In this document: positions 55,771 to 64,000 of the stretch, one piece after another
Position numbering within the stretch: position 1 is the stretch's first letter
Layout: each line of letters begins with the position of its first letter
DNA from: Streptomyces sp. ERV7
GTDB taxonomy: Bacteria; Actinomycetota; Actinomycetes; Streptomycetales; Streptomycetaceae
NCBI RefSeq assembly: GCF_001653515.1
Contig: NZ_LYOY01000001.1
Location: forward strand, 558,001 to 622,000
Length of the DNA stretch: 64,000 nucleotides
Direction of reading: 5' to 3'
The notes under the pieces: model-generated
Database searches by the model: none
Seen by the model: only the letters and a program-made list of their open reading frames with translations
What the model was told of the DNA's origin: nothing
Program-made: the position numbers and the translations under genes

Positions 55771-56759
55771 CGGGCGGCCTCCTCGGCGAGTTCGGTGAGC
55801 ACGGCCACGACGAGATTGCGCGTCAGCGTCACCTTGTATCCGTTGTGGGGCAGCGCCTTCGCCGCCGCGAGCTCCGCGTCGGCCGCGGCGGCGAAGGCGT
55901 CGGCGCTCGCCACTCCCCCGGTCAGCGCCCGCTCGGCGGCACGGGCCCGCCACGGCCGGGAGGCGACCGCCCCGAAGGCCAGGCGCACGTCGTGGACGAC
56001 GCCGTCGCGTACGTCGAGGGCGGCGGCGATCGAGCCGATCGCGAACGCGTACGAGGCGCGCTCGCGCACCTTGCGGTAGCGCGAGTGGGCGGCGACCGGC
56101 GCCGGCGGCAGCGTCACCGCCGTGATCAGCGCGCCCGGCGGCAGCGCGGTCTCCCGGTGCGGGGTGTCGCCGACCGGCCGATAGAACGCCTCCAGCGGCA
56201 ACTCGCCCGGCCCGTCGGCCGTTTCGTAGGAGACGACCGCGTCGAAGGCGGTGAGCGCCACCCCCATGTCCGAGGGGTGTACGGCCACGCAGTGTGCGGA
56301 GGCGCCGAGGATCGCGTGGTTGTGGTGCTCGCCCTCGACGGCCGCGCAGCCGCTGCCGGGGACGCGTTTGTTGCAGGGGGCGGCGAGGTCGGTGAAGTAT
56401 CCGCAGCGGGTGCGCTGGAGGAGGTTGCCGCCGACGGTGGCCATGTTGCGCAGCTGGCCCGAGGCGCCGGCCAGGACCGCCTGCGCCAACGCCGGGTAGC
56501 GGCGCCGCACTTCGGGGTGGGCGGCGAGGTCGCTGTTGGTGACGGTCGCGCCGATGCGCAGCCCGCCGCCCTCGGTCCCCTCGATCCGGTCGAGGGGCAG
56601 TTCACGTACGTCCACGAGGAGCGCGGGCCGCTCCACGCCGGACTTCATCAGGTCGACGAGATTGGTGCCGCCGCCGAGGAAGCGCGCCTCGGGGTCGGCG
56701 CCGAGCAGCGCCACCGCGCCGGCGACGTCGACCGCGCGCCGATAGCCGAACTCCCTCAT
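55767..56759 (-). CDS. Molybdenum hydroxylase FAD/4Fe-4S subunit (PaoB-like)
   Basis: A 330-residue FAD-binding subunit of the CO-dehydrogenase-medium type. FLGGGTNLVDLMK and ATVGGNLLQRTRC are FAD loops. The Cys-rich stretch RCGYFTDLAAPCNKRVPGSGC is the insert that in PaoB holds a [4Fe-4S] cluster, which the ordinary xanthine dehydrogenase subunit lacks. ATGA overlaps at both ends couple it with its neighbours. Confidence 0.92.
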   Translation of the reverse strand: MREFGYRRAVDVAGAVALLGADPEARFLGGGTNLVDLMKSGVERPALLVDVRELPLDRIEGTEGGGLRIGATVTNSDLAAHPEVRRRYPALAQAVLAGASGQLRNMATVGGNLLQRTRCGYFTDLAAPCNKRVPGSGCAAVEGEHHNHAILGASAHCVAVHPSDMGVALTAFDAVVSYETADGPGELPLEAFYRPVGDTPHRETALPPGALITAVTLPPAPVAAHSRYRKVRERASYAFAIGSIAAALDVRDGVVHDVRLAFGAVASRPWRARAAERALTGGVASADAFAAAADAELAAAKALPHNGYKVTLTRNLVVAVLTELAEEAAR

Positions 56760-57319
56760 GCCGCCGCCTCCGTCCCGGCCGAGCCGCCCCGGGCTGCCTC
56801 GGCCGCCCGCGCCACCGCTTCGACGATGGACACATAGGCGCCACAGCGGCACAGGTTGCCGCTCATGCGCTCGCGGATCTCCTCGGCGGTCAGCTCCGCC
56901 GCCCCGGCCTCCGGTCGCACATCGGCCGTCACGGCGCTCGGCCAGCCCGCCGCGTGCTCCTCGATCACGGCGAGGGCCGAACAGATCTGCCCCGGAGTGC
57001 AGTAGCCGCACTGGTAGCCGTCCAGGTCGAGGAAGGCCTGCTGTACGGGATGGAGCCGCTCGCCGTCCGCCACGCCCTCGATGGTGGTGATCTCGCGCCC
57101 CTCGGCGGCCACCGCGAGCTGGAGGCAGGAGACCGCGCGACGCCCGTCGACCAGTACGGTGCACGCGCCGCACTGGCCCTGGTCGCACCCCTTCTTGGTG
57201 CCGGTCAGATCGAGGCGCTCACGCAGGGCGTCGAGCAGGGTGGTGCGGTGGTCGACGGGCAGCGTGTACTTCTCGCCGTTGATGTTCAGGGTGATGGCGC
57301 TGGACGTCGATGGGGTCAT
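56756..57319 (-). CDS. Molybdenum hydroxylase 2Fe-2S subunit (PaoA-like)
   Basis: A 187-residue protein with two [2Fe-2S] sites: a plant-ferredoxin-type cluster with Cys45, 50, 53 and 65 (GCDQGQCGACTVL) and a second with CGYCTPGQ and LCRCGAY. It passes electrons from the Mo subunit. No N-terminal twin-Arg export signal is seen (MTPSTSSAITLNINGEKY). The ATG at 57319 is preferred; an upstream ATG at 57361 lacks a conserved N-terminus. First gene of the operon and divergent from the TetR gene. Confidence 0.93.
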   Translation of the reverse strand: MTPSTSSAITLNINGEKYTLPVDHRTTLLDALRERLDLTGTKKGCDQGQCGACTVLVDGRRAVSCLQLAVAAEGREITTIEGVADGERLHPVQQAFLDLDGYQCGYCTPGQICSALAVIEEHAAGWPSAVTADVRPEAGAAELTAEEIRERMSGNLCRCGAYVSIVEAVARAAEAARGGSAGTEAAA

Positions 57320-57450
57320 GAGCAGCCTTCTCTCGCGTGGGTGATGCGAAGCGCCGTCCATCGGGAACCTGCGGCACGCGGCGGGCGAGAGGCCGGTCGG
57401 GCATGCTCCGGCCGTCCACTCCGGCCGCGGCTGCCGCTATGGTGGACCTA

Positions 57451-57499
57451 AACGGACAGTTGTCCGTTAGCTTCAGAACCTAACGGACAGCTGTCCGTT
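57451..57499. promoter_or_regulatory. Twin 18-bp operators for the divergent TetR regulator
   Basis: Two near-identical palindromes, AACGGACAGTTGTCCGTT (57451-57468) and AACGGACAGCTGTCCGTT (57482-57499), the second perfect, have centres 31 bp apart, about three helical turns. They lie between the PaoA-like and TetR genes. TetR repressors often bind such sites in pairs, controlling both directions. Confidence 0.85.
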
Positions 57500-57565
57500 T
57501 AACAAGAGCACGAATCCGCCGGGATCCCGCTCCGGCCGGTGCCCGCGCATGCGGAAGGAGGACGG

Positions 57566-58177
57566 GTGCAGCCGAAGAAGGACGCGCCGCCGCGCAAGGA
57601 CACCCCGTTGCGCTCGGACGCGCAGCGCAACCGCGAGCGCATCCTGGAGGTGGCGCTCGCCGAGCTGACCCGCTCGGCCGACGCCCCGCTGAGCGCGATA
57701 GCCAAGAAGGCGGGGGTCGGGCAGGGGACGTTCTACCGCCACTTCCCCAACCGCGAGGCCCTCGTCCTGGAGGTCTACCGGTACGAGGTCCAGCAGGTCG
57801 CCGACACCGCCGCCCAGCTCCTCGCGACCCGCACCCCGGACCGGGCGCTGCGCGAGTGGATGGACCGTCTCGCCCAATACGCGATGGCCAAGGCCGGACT
57901 GGCCGAGGCGATGCGCAAGGCCACCGCCCGGGGCACGCTGACCGGGCTCGGCCACGGGCCGGTGACGGCGGCCGTCACGCTGCTCCTGAACGCGAACGAG
58001 GAGGCCGGCACCATCCGGCCGGGGGTGACCCCCGACGACTTCGTCCTCGCCATCGCCGGACTCTGGCAGCTCGACCCGCACGGCGACTGGCAGGCCCGCG
58101 CAGGACGCCTCCTCGACCTCGTCATGGACGGACTGCGGGCGGGGGCGCCGGGAAGCTCCGCTAGCCGAGGAAGCTGA
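57566..58177 (+). CDS. TetR-family transcriptional regulator
   Basis: A 203-residue repressor. The N-terminal HTH includes ILEVALAELT and VGQGTFYRHFPNREALVLEVY, the recognition helix region. The C-terminal ligand domain is Leu/Ala-rich. GTG at 57566 has an excellent GGAAGGAGGA upstream. It is divergent from the molybdenum hydroxylase operon and very likely binds the twin palindromes between them. Its ligand may be the hydroxylase substrate or product. It overlaps the convergent next gene by 17 bp. Confidence 0.93.
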   Translation: MQPKKDAPPRKDTPLRSDAQRNRERILEVALAELTRSADAPLSAIAKKAGVGQGTFYRHFPNREALVLEVYRYEVQQVADTAAQLLATRTPDRALREWMDRLAQYAMAKAGLAEAMRKATARGTLTGLGHGPVTAAVTLLLNANEEAGTIRPGVTPDDFVLAIAGLWQLDPHGDWQARAGRLLDLVMDGLRAGAPGSSASRGS

Positions 58178-58580
58178 GCCGCACCTGCCGGTCGGGGTTG
58201 TCCTTGTTCGTGTCGACCAGACACACCGACTGCCAGGTCCCCAGCTCCAGCCGCCCGGCGACGACCGGCAGCGTCGCGTGCGGGGGCACCAGCGCGGGCA
58301 GCACATGGTCGCGCCCGTGGCCGGAGCTGCCGTGGCGGTGCTGCCAGCGGTCGTCCGCCGGAAGCAGCGTGTGCAGTGCGGCGAGCAGGTCGTCGTCGCT
58401 GCCGGCGCCGGTCTCGATGACCGCGATCCCGGCCGTGGCGTGCGGCACGAAGATGTTCAGGAGGCCGTCGCCGCCGCCGGACGCCTCGCGGAGGAACCGC
58501 TCGCACTCCCTGGTCAGATCGGTGACGGTCTCGGTCGTTCCGGTGGCGAGGCGCAGTACGCGCGTGGTGAAGACGGACAT
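58161..58580 (-). CDS. YjbQ/UPF0047-family protein (secondary thiamine-phosphate synthase enzyme)
   Basis: A 139-residue single-domain protein. Conserved features are HATAGIAVIE near the middle, HGRDHVLPAL and the C-terminal LGTWQSVCLVDTN, with the family's His residues. YjbQ-type proteins have been reported to have weak thiamine-phosphate synthase activity; their true role is uncertain. The ATG is set at MSVFTTRVLR (58580). Confidence 0.9.
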   Translation of the reverse strand: MSVFTTRVLRLATGTTETVTDLTRECERFLREASGGGDGLLNIFVPHATAGIAVIETGAGSDDDLLAALHTLLPADDRWQHRHGSSGHGRDHVLPALVPPHATLPVVAGRLELGTWQSVCLVDTNKDNPDRQVRLSFLG

Positions 58581-58680
58581 GGCTCCATCCTGGCGCCCGT
58601 CCGGCCGGATCGCCCGTCCGGGCCGAGCGCGGGGCCGCCCCTTCGGGAAGATCCACGCACCCCCCATGGTTGGTAGAGCC

Positions 58681-59763
58681 GTGAACGACTTCGGGGCACA
58701 GGACGTGGACGTGGTGGTCATCGGCGCGGGGCAGGCGGGGCTGTCCGGTGCCTACCATCTGCGCCGGGCGGGGCTTGAGCCGGACCGCGACTTCGTGGTC
58801 CTCGACCACGCGCCCCGGCCGGGCGGCGCCTGGCAGTTCCGCTGGCCCTCGCTGACGTACGGCAAGGTGCACGGGATGCATGCGCTGCCGGGGATGGAGC
58901 TGACCGGCGCGGACCCGGCCCGGGCCTCTTCGGAGGTGATCGGGAAGTACTTCACCGACTACGAGGACACCTTCGGGCTCCACGTCCACCGGCCGGTCGA
59001 CGTGAGCGCCGTACGGGAGGGCGAGGGCGGGCGGCTGCGCGTCGAGACCTCCGAAGGCGCGTACTCCACGCGCGCGCTGATCAACGCCACCGGTACCTGG
59101 GACCGGCCGTTCTGGCCGCGCTATCCGGGCCAGGAGACGTTCCGGGGGCGCCAGCTGCACACCGCGAACTATCCGGGACCGGAGGAGTTCGCAGGTCAGC
59201 GTGTGGTCGTGGTGGGCGGCGGCGCCTCCGGCACCCAGCATCTGATGGAGATCGCGGACTACGCGGCCGCCACGACCTGGGTGACCCGGCGCCCGCCCGT
59301 CTTCCGCGAGGGCCCGTTCACCGAGGAGTGGGGACGGGCGGCGGTCGCGATGGTCGAGGAGCGCGTACGGCAGGGGCTGGCGCCGAGGAGTGTGGTGTCG
59401 GTGACGGGGCTGCCGCTCAACGAGGCGATCCGCGCCGCGCGCGCGAACGGTGTTCTGGACCGGCTGCCCATGTTCGACCGGATCACGCCGAGTGGGCTGG
59501 CGTGGGACGACGGGCGGACGGTCGACGCGGACGTCATCCTGTGGGCCACCGGGTTTCGGCCCGTGATCGACCATCTGGCGCCGCTGAAGCTGCGTACGCC
59601 CGGCGGTGGCATACAGATCGAGGGCACCCGCGCCGTCAAGGACGAGCGGGTGCATCTGGTGGGATACGGGCCCTCCGCTTCCACGATCGGGGCGAATCGA
59701 GCGGGGCGCGCGGCTGTTCGGGAGATCAAGGCGTTGCTGGACGCCCCGGTGGAAGTGGCGTGA
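58681..59763 (+). CDS. Flavin-dependent monooxygenase/NAD(P)-binding oxidoreductase
   Basis: A 360-residue FAD/NAD(P) enzyme related to flavin monooxygenases and CzcO-type proteins. The FAD motif VIGAGQAGLSGAYHL is near the N-terminus; a second Rossmann motif VVVGGGASGTQHL is followed by TRRPP, the NADPH 2'-phosphate region; and ILWATGFRPVIDHL is the family's late motif. GTG at 58681 is chosen for GGTAG upstream; ATG at 58666 is possible. Substrate unknown. Confidence 0.88.
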   Translation: MNDFGAQDVDVVVIGAGQAGLSGAYHLRRAGLEPDRDFVVLDHAPRPGGAWQFRWPSLTYGKVHGMHALPGMELTGADPARASSEVIGKYFTDYEDTFGLHVHRPVDVSAVREGEGGRLRVETSEGAYSTRALINATGTWDRPFWPRYPGQETFRGRQLHTANYPGPEEFAGQRVVVVGGGASGTQHLMEIADYAAATTWVTRRPPVFREGPFTEEWGRAAVAMVEERVRQGLAPRSVVSVTGLPLNEAIRAARANGVLDRLPMFDRITPSGLAWDDGRTVDADVILWATGFRPVIDHLAPLKLRTPGGGIQIEGTRAVKDERVHLVGYGPSASTIGANRAGRAAVREIKALLDAPVEVA

Positions 59764-59790
59764 TGCGTCCGCGGGCCGCCTTGGGCCGGT

Positions 59791-59838
59791 CGCGCCCACG
59801 CAGCGGAGCCGCACATGGCACAGCCCCGCGCCCCTAGG
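59791..59838. repeat. Dispersed Streptomyces intergenic repeat-like sequence
   Basis: The stretch includes GCGGAGCCGCACATGGCACA and CAGCCCCGCGCCCCT, which I recognise as a short element scattered between genes in many Streptomyces chromosomes. It overlaps the mltG stop codon. Only one copy is seen in this window. Confidence 0.45.
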
Positions 59839-60682
59839 AGGCCGGGGCGGAGCTCGCCGTGAGCTTGCCCCGCGTCTTGTTGAACTCCCTGACGTTCCGT
59901 TGCTGTTCCGCGTAGTCCGCCGTGAAGCGCGTGTCTCCGGGGGCGACCGTGACGAAGTAGAGCCAGTTGCCCGGCGGTGGGGCGATCGCCGCGTCCAGTG
60001 CCTGCTGGCCCGGGTTGTCGATCGGCGTCGGCGGCAGCCCACCGCGCGCGTAGGTGTTGTACGGGCTGTCGGTGCGGGTGTCCGCGTGGGTCGTGGTCAG
60101 GGTGGAGCGGTTGAGCGCGTAGTTGAGCGTCGAGTCCATCTGTAGCGGCATGCCCTTGGCCAGCCGGTTGTAGACGACCCGGGAGACCCTGCCCATGTCG
60201 GCCGCGGTGTCGGCCTCCGCCTGCACGATGCTCGCCACGACCACGGTCTGATAGACCGTCATGCCCTGGCGGCGGGCACCGGCCCCGATGTGGTCCTTGC
60301 CGAACCGCTTGTTGGCGGTGTCGACCATATAGGCGAGCAGCCCGCCCGGGGTGGTCTTCCGGGTCACCGGATAGGTGGCCGGGAAGAGATAGCCCTCGGG
60401 GTTGCCCCGGGCGTCGGCCGGGAGGGCGAGCCCGGACTCGGACGCCGCCCGGCGGGTGGTGCCCGCCTCCGCCCCGAGGCTCTTGTCGACGGCCGCGTAC
60501 ACCTGCCCGGACCGCCAGCCCTCCGGGACGACCAGGGACTTCACCTCGCCGCCGGTCTGCCGCAGCACCAGGACGAGCACCGCCGCCCCGACCACCAGCA
60601 GCAGGCCGAGCGCGCCCAGGAGCAGCCGGCCGCGCCGGGTGAGCCGGGTCCGGGGTCCGGACCCGCGCGTGGACTCCGTCAT
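59834..60682 (-). CDS. mltG: Endolytic transglycosylase MltG
   Basis: A 282-residue single-pass membrane protein. The N-terminal helix (LLLGALGLLLVVGAAVLVLVL) anchors a YceG domain with VASIVQAEADTAADM, where the catalytic Glu lies, then RVVYNRLAKGMPLQMDSTLNYAL and the C-terminal TPIDNPGQQALDAA. MltG cuts nascent glycan strands and sets their length. It is shorter than usual as it lacks the long cytoplasmic tail of many actinobacterial MltGs. Normally mltG lies near aroE/ruvX-type genes; here it is isolated and may be a second copy. Confidence 0.9.
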   Translation of the reverse strand: MTESTRGSGPRTRLTRRGRLLLGALGLLLVVGAAVLVLVLRQTGGEVKSLVVPEGWRSGQVYAAVDKSLGAEAGTTRRAASESGLALPADARGNPEGYLFPATYPVTRKTTPGGLLAYMVDTANKRFGKDHIGAGARRQGMTVYQTVVVASIVQAEADTAADMGRVSRVVYNRLAKGMPLQMDSTLNYALNRSTLTTTHADTRTDSPYNTYARGGLPPTPIDNPGQQALDAAIAPPPGNWLYFVTVAPGDTRFTADYAEQQRNVREFNKTRGKLTASSAPAS

Positions 60683-60709
60683 ACGGGCACGGTAGCGCCG
60701 CGGACCCCG

Positions 60710-62515
60710 TCAGGAGGCGACCGGCGCCAGCCGTGCGTCGCGGCGCACCAGTGCGGCGTACTTGCCGTCCTGGTCGAGCAGTTGCTCGTGGGTGCCGCGC
60801 TCGGCTATCCGGCCGCCGTCCAGTACGACGATCTGGTCGGCGTCGCGGACGGTGGAGAGCCGGTGCGCGATGGTGAGCGTGGTGCGGCCCGCCGAGAGCG
60901 CGTCGATCGCCTGCTGCACGGCGTGTTCCGTACGGGTGTCCAGCGCGCTGGTCGCCTCGTCGAGGATGAGGACGGGCGGGTCGCGCAGGATCGTCCGGGC
61001 GATGGCGAGCCGCTGCTTCTCGCCGCCGGAGAAGCGGTAGCCGCGCTCGCCGACCACCGTGTCGTACCCGTCGGGCAGGGACGCGATGTGGTCGTGGATC
61101 TGGGCCGTACGGGCGGCCGCCTCCAGCTCCTCGTCGGTGGCGTCGGGCTTGGCGAAGCGCAGGTTGTCGGCGACCGAGGCGTGGAAGAGATAGGTCTCCT
61201 GGGAGACCACGCCGACCGCGCGCGCGAGGGTGTCGAAGTCCAGGTCGCGGACGTCGACGCCGTCGAGCGTGACCCGCCCGCCCGTCACGTCGTACAGCCT
61301 GGGCACCAGATAGCTGAGCGTGGACTTCCCGGAGCCGGTGGGGCCGACGACGGCGAGGCTGCTGCCGGCCGGGACGGCCACGTCGACCTCGCTGAGCGTG
61401 GGGCCGCTCTTCTCGTCGTAACCGAAGTCGACCGACTCGAAGCGGAGCTCGCCGCGGACCTTCTCCAGGCGGACCGGGTGCTCGGACTCGGTGATGTCGA
61501 CCGGCAGGTCCAGGTATTCGAAGATGCGCTGGAAGAGGGCGAGCGAGGTCTGCATCTGCACTCCGGTGGAGAGCAGGCTCACGGCGGGCCGGAACAGGCC
61601 CTGCTGGAGCGAGACGAACGCGACGAGCGTGCCGATGGAGACCGAGGGGCCGCCCGCCTGCAGGGCGAGGCCCGCGGCCCAGTAGATGACGGCGGGCATG
61701 GCGGCCATGACGATGCCTATGGTCGACATCCGCCACCGGCCGGCCATGCTGGAGCGCACTTCGAGGTCGACCAGCCGCTCGGACTCGGCGGCGAAGGACT
61801 TGGTGAGCGAGTCGGCGCGGCCCATGGTGCGGCCGAGCAGGATGCCGCTGACCGACAGGGACTCGGTGACCTCGGCGGCCATCGCGGCCATCTGCTTCTG
61901 ACGCTGGGTGGTGATCTTCTTGCGCTCGCGGCCGACCTTGCGGCTGATCCAGACGAAGACCGGGAGCAGCAGCAGCGAGACGACGGTCAGACGCCAGTCG
62001 AGGGCCAGCATGGCGACCACGGTGGCGATCACGGCCGTCAGGTTGGAGACGAGCGAGGTGGCGGTGGAGGTGACGGTCGCCTGCATCCCGCCGATGTCGT
62101 TGGCGATTCGGGACTGGACCTCGCCGGTCCGGGTCCGGGTGAAGAAGGCGAGCGGCATCCGCTGGAGCTGTGCGTAGACACCGGTGCGCAGGTCGTGCAT
62201 GACGCGCTGGCCGACGGTGGTCGAGATCAGCGTCTGCAGGACGCCGAAGACGCCGGTGACGACGGCGGTCGCGAGCATGCCGAGGGCGAGCAGGCTGAGC
62301 AGCCCGGTGCGGCCCTGCGGGATGGCGACGTCGAGGATCTCGCGCAGCAGGAACGGCGAGGCGACCGAGACGAGTGAGGACGCGGCGACCAGCAGGCCGA
62401 CGACGGCCAGCCGGCCGCGGTAGGGGCGGAAGAGCCGCAGAATGCGCCGCGTCTGGGCGGGCGGCTGTTCCTGGTCACGGGCCGGGGGTCGCCAAGAGGA
62501 TTCTTCGGGGTGCAT
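60710..62515 (-). CDS. ABC exporter, fused membrane and ATPase domains
   Basis: A 601-residue ABC half-transporter: about six membrane helices followed by an ATPase with GPTGSGKST, FSGGEKQRLAIA signature and VLILDEATSALD. It is of the MsbA/LmrA multidrug or lipid exporter type and would act as a homodimer. ATG at 62515 (MHPEESS) or 62530. Divergent from a MarR regulator, which suggests an efflux system induced by the substrate. Confidence 0.92.
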   Translation of the reverse strand: MHPEESSWRPPARDQEQPPAQTRRILRLFRPYRGRLAVVGLLVAASSLVSVASPFLLREILDVAIPQGRTGLLSLLALGMLATAVVTGVFGVLQTLISTTVGQRVMHDLRTGVYAQLQRMPLAFFTRTRTGEVQSRIANDIGGMQATVTSTATSLVSNLTAVIATVVAMLALDWRLTVVSLLLLPVFVWISRKVGRERKKITTQRQKQMAAMAAEVTESLSVSGILLGRTMGRADSLTKSFAAESERLVDLEVRSSMAGRWRMSTIGIVMAAMPAVIYWAAGLALQAGGPSVSIGTLVAFVSLQQGLFRPAVSLLSTGVQMQTSLALFQRIFEYLDLPVDITESEHPVRLEKVRGELRFESVDFGYDEKSGPTLSEVDVAVPAGSSLAVVGPTGSGKSTLSYLVPRLYDVTGGRVTLDGVDVRDLDFDTLARAVGVVSQETYLFHASVADNLRFAKPDATDEELEAAARTAQIHDHIASLPDGYDTVVGERGYRFSGGEKQRLAIARTILRDPPVLILDEATSALDTRTEHAVQQAIDALSAGRTTLTIAHRLSTVRDADQIVVLDGGRIAERGTHEQLLDQDGKYAALVRRDARLAPVAS

Positions 62516-62591
62516 GGGCTCCTTCGACAAGGGGTGAGACGGCAGGACGGCGCCGTTCGCAGGGTCTGTTCAGGCCACCGCGGCGACGCCA

Positions 62592-62640
62592 TTGACAAGA
62601 CTTGGCGGAGCATAGCTCACTGTTACCTATACTCACAATG
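62592..62640. promoter_or_regulatory. Divergent promoter region of the ABC exporter and MarR regulator
   Basis: On the minus strand a TTGTGA/TATGCT pair with 18-bp spacing can serve the exporter; on the plus strand TTGACA (62592) and TATACT (62628-62633) are candidate elements for the MarR gene, though not ideally spaced. The AT-rich overlap would be a natural MarR operator; no perfect palindrome is seen. Confidence 0.5.
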
Positions 62641-62665
62641 CACATGGTCCTGATATTGTTCCCGT

Positions 62666-63109
62666 ATGAGCACCACCGACGCCGACGGCGTGCTGGCCGA
62701 GCAGTTGCTCCGGCTCACCCGCAGACTCCACCGGATCCACAAACAGCATCTGGAGCCGGTCGGCATCACCCCCGCCCAGTCCCGGCTGCTGCGCACGGTC
62801 GCGCACTACGAGAACCCGCCCCGCATGGCCGATCTCGCCGCCCGTCTGGAGGTGGTCCCGCGCGCCGTGACCACGCTGGTCGACGCGCTGGAGGAGAGTG
62901 GGAACGTGCGCCGGGTCCCCGACCCGACCAGCCGCCGCGTGGTGCGCGTCGAGCTCACCGACACCGGCCGGGCGACGCTGCGTTCGCTGCGCGGCGCGCG
63001 CCGGGGCGCGGCGGAGGAGATCCTGGCGCCCCTGACCGCCGACCAGCGCGAGGTGCTCGGCGGTCTGCTGTCCGCTCTGGTCGACGGAGTGCCCGAGCGC
63101 CGCTGCTGA
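62666..63109 (+). CDS. MarR-family transcriptional regulator
   Basis: A 147-residue winged-helix dimeric regulator. RMADLAARLEVVPRAVTTLVDALEESGNVRR is the HTH-wing region and is typical of the family. It is divergent from the ABC exporter and most likely represses it until a ligand binds. The following oxidase gene starts 13 bp downstream, so it may share the transcript. Confidence 0.93.
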   Translation: MSTTDADGVLAEQLLRLTRRLHRIHKQHLEPVGITPAQSRLLRTVAHYENPPRMADLAARLEVVPRAVTTLVDALEESGNVRRVPDPTSRRVVRVELTDTGRATLRSLRGARRGAAEEILAPLTADQREVLGGLLSALVDGVPERRC

Positions 63110-63121
63110 GGGGATCCCCGT

Positions 63122-64000
63122 ATGCCGCTCCTGGAGCCGAAGCCGCAGGCCCTGCGCCCCTCCGGGCGGCGCGCCGAGTCCCCGGACCGGGTCCCGGACC
63201 GGCTCGCGGAGGGCACCCCGGAGCCGCTGCGCGGCGAACTGACCGCCCTGCTCGGCGCAGAGAAGGTGCTGTGGAAGGTCTCCGACCTGGTGCGGTACGC
63301 CTCGGACGCCAGCCCGTACCGCTTCGTCCCGCAGGTCGTGGTGGTCGCCGAGGACATCGACGACGTCTCGGCCGTCCTGTCGTACGCGCACGGCAAGGGC
63401 CGCGAGGTCGTCTTCCGGGCGGCCGGGACCAGCCTCAACGGCCAGGCGCAGGGCGAGGACATCCTGGTGGACGTGCGCCGCCACTGGGCGGGTGTCGAGG
63501 TCCTGGACGGCGGCGCCCGCGCCCGTGTCCGGCCCGGCACGACCGTCGCGCGCGTCAACGCGGCGCTCGCCCGGCACGGCCGCGTCCTCGGCCCCGACCC
63601 GGCCAGCGCACTCGCCTGCACGATCGGCGGGGTCGTCGCCAACAACGCCTCCGGGATGACCGCGGGCACCGCCCGCGACTCCTATCGCACCCTCGCCTCG
63701 CTCACCTTCGTCCTGCCCAGCGGCACCGTGGTCGACACCGGCGACCCGCGCGCCGACGAGGACCTGGCGCACGCCGAACCCCGGCTGTGCGCGGGCTTGC
63801 GGGCGCTGAAGGCGGAGATCGGGGCGGACCCGGAGCTCACCGCCCGGATCCGGGCCAAGTTCGCCATCAAGAACACCAACGGCTACCGGCTGGACGCGTT
63901 CCTCGACGGTTCGACGCCGGTGGAGATCCTGCGCGGGCTGATGGTCGGCTCGCAGGGCACCTTCGGCTTCATCTCCGAGGCCGTCTTCGACACCCTGCCG
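63122..64000 (+). CDS. FAD-linked oxidase (D-lactate/glycolate-type), 5' part, cut by window end
   Basis: The first 293 residues of a protein starting MPLLEPKPQALRP. A VAO/PCMH-type FAD domain is clear: FRAAGTSLNGQAQG, VRPGTTVARVNAALA, GGVVANNASGM and GSQGTFGFISEAVF. Proteins with this start usually continue into a second half with iron-sulfur (CCG) domains and reach 900-1000 residues. They oxidise 2-hydroxy acids. The ATG has GGGGA upstream, 12 bp after the MarR stop. No stop occurs before the window end. Confidence 0.88.
   Translation, partial: MPLLEPKPQALRPSGRRAESPDRVPDRLAEGTPEPLRGELTALLGAEKVLWKVSDLVRYASDASPYRFVPQVVVVAEDIDDVSAVLSYAHGKGREVVFRAAGTSLNGQAQGEDILVDVRRHWAGVEVLDGGARARVRPGTTVARVNAALARHGRVLGPDPASALACTIGGVVANNASGMTAGTARDSYRTLASLTFVLPSGTVVDTGDPRADEDLAHAEPRLCAGLRALKAEIGADPELTARIRAKFAIKNTNGYRLDAFLDGSTPVEILRGLMVGSQGTFGFISEAVFDTLP

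Overview
The window is a high-GC actinobacterial chromosome segment, almost certainly from Streptomyces or a close relative. The basis is very GC-rich third codon positions, frequent GTG starts, GTGA/ATGA stop-start overlaps, a furA/katG pair, a GH18 chitinase preceded by the Streptomyces-type TGGTCCAGACCT operator, and an HrdB-like promoter ahead of katG. I saw no rRNA, tRNA, CRISPR array, prophage or transposase.

Positions 26-26122 (+) form one tightly packed exopolysaccharide operon, with most junctions being 4-bp overlaps. The first half holds an AlgD-like nucleotide-sugar dehydrogenase, two GT4 glycosyltransferases, two Wzz-like chain-length proteins with degenerate kinase-like tails, an AsnB-type amidotransferase, a two-domain dehydrogenase, a heparinase II/III-family lyase, a beta-helix protein and an O-antigen-ligase/polymerase-like protein. 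The second half is a modified-sugar cassette: C-methyltransferase, glucose-1-phosphate cytidylyltransferase, PIG-L deacetylase, SDR epimerase, DUF4910 protein, Wzx-like flippase, GT2, pyruvyltransferase, RmlC-like epimerase and a class-III aminotransferase. Together these would build, decorate, flip, polymerise and trim a deoxy/amino, pyruvylated, possibly amidated uronate-containing polymer. The lyase gene carries a perfect 53-bp tandem duplication that shifts its last codons out of frame.

Positions 26130-41147 are mixed housekeeping and stress genes: PAP2 phosphatase, LysR regulator, dihydrolipoamide dehydrogenase behind an array of 14-bp repeats, polyprenyl diphosphate synthase, the stub of an ABC ATPase, a hypothetical protein, divergent furA/katG, GAPDH, an L,D-transpeptidase, the remains of a lanthipeptide locus (intact small precursor beside a truncated LanC domain), a DJ-1/PfpI protein, a cupin and a TDT/SLAC1-type transporter.

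Positions 41155-48927 hold the chitinase with its operator pair, then the most interesting locus: a 75-residue double-glycine peptide with a Cys-free glycine-zipper core (GxxxG repeats), followed by a complete NHLM-type export system (HlyD-like protein, C39 peptidase/ABC transporter, second ABC transporter). No modifying enzyme is adjacent, so this looks like an unmodified exported peptide.

Positions 48946-64000 contain a secreted DUF3574 protein, a three-gene cassette (ImmA/IrrE peptidase, DUF6545 membrane protein, helical-repeat protein), a molybdenum hydroxylase operon (2Fe-2S, FAD/4Fe-4S and Mo subunits plus XdhC) divergent from a TetR regulator with twin operators, a YjbQ-family protein, a flavoprotein monooxygenase, MltG, an ABC exporter divergent from a MarR regulator, and the start of a large FAD-linked oxidase cut by the window end.
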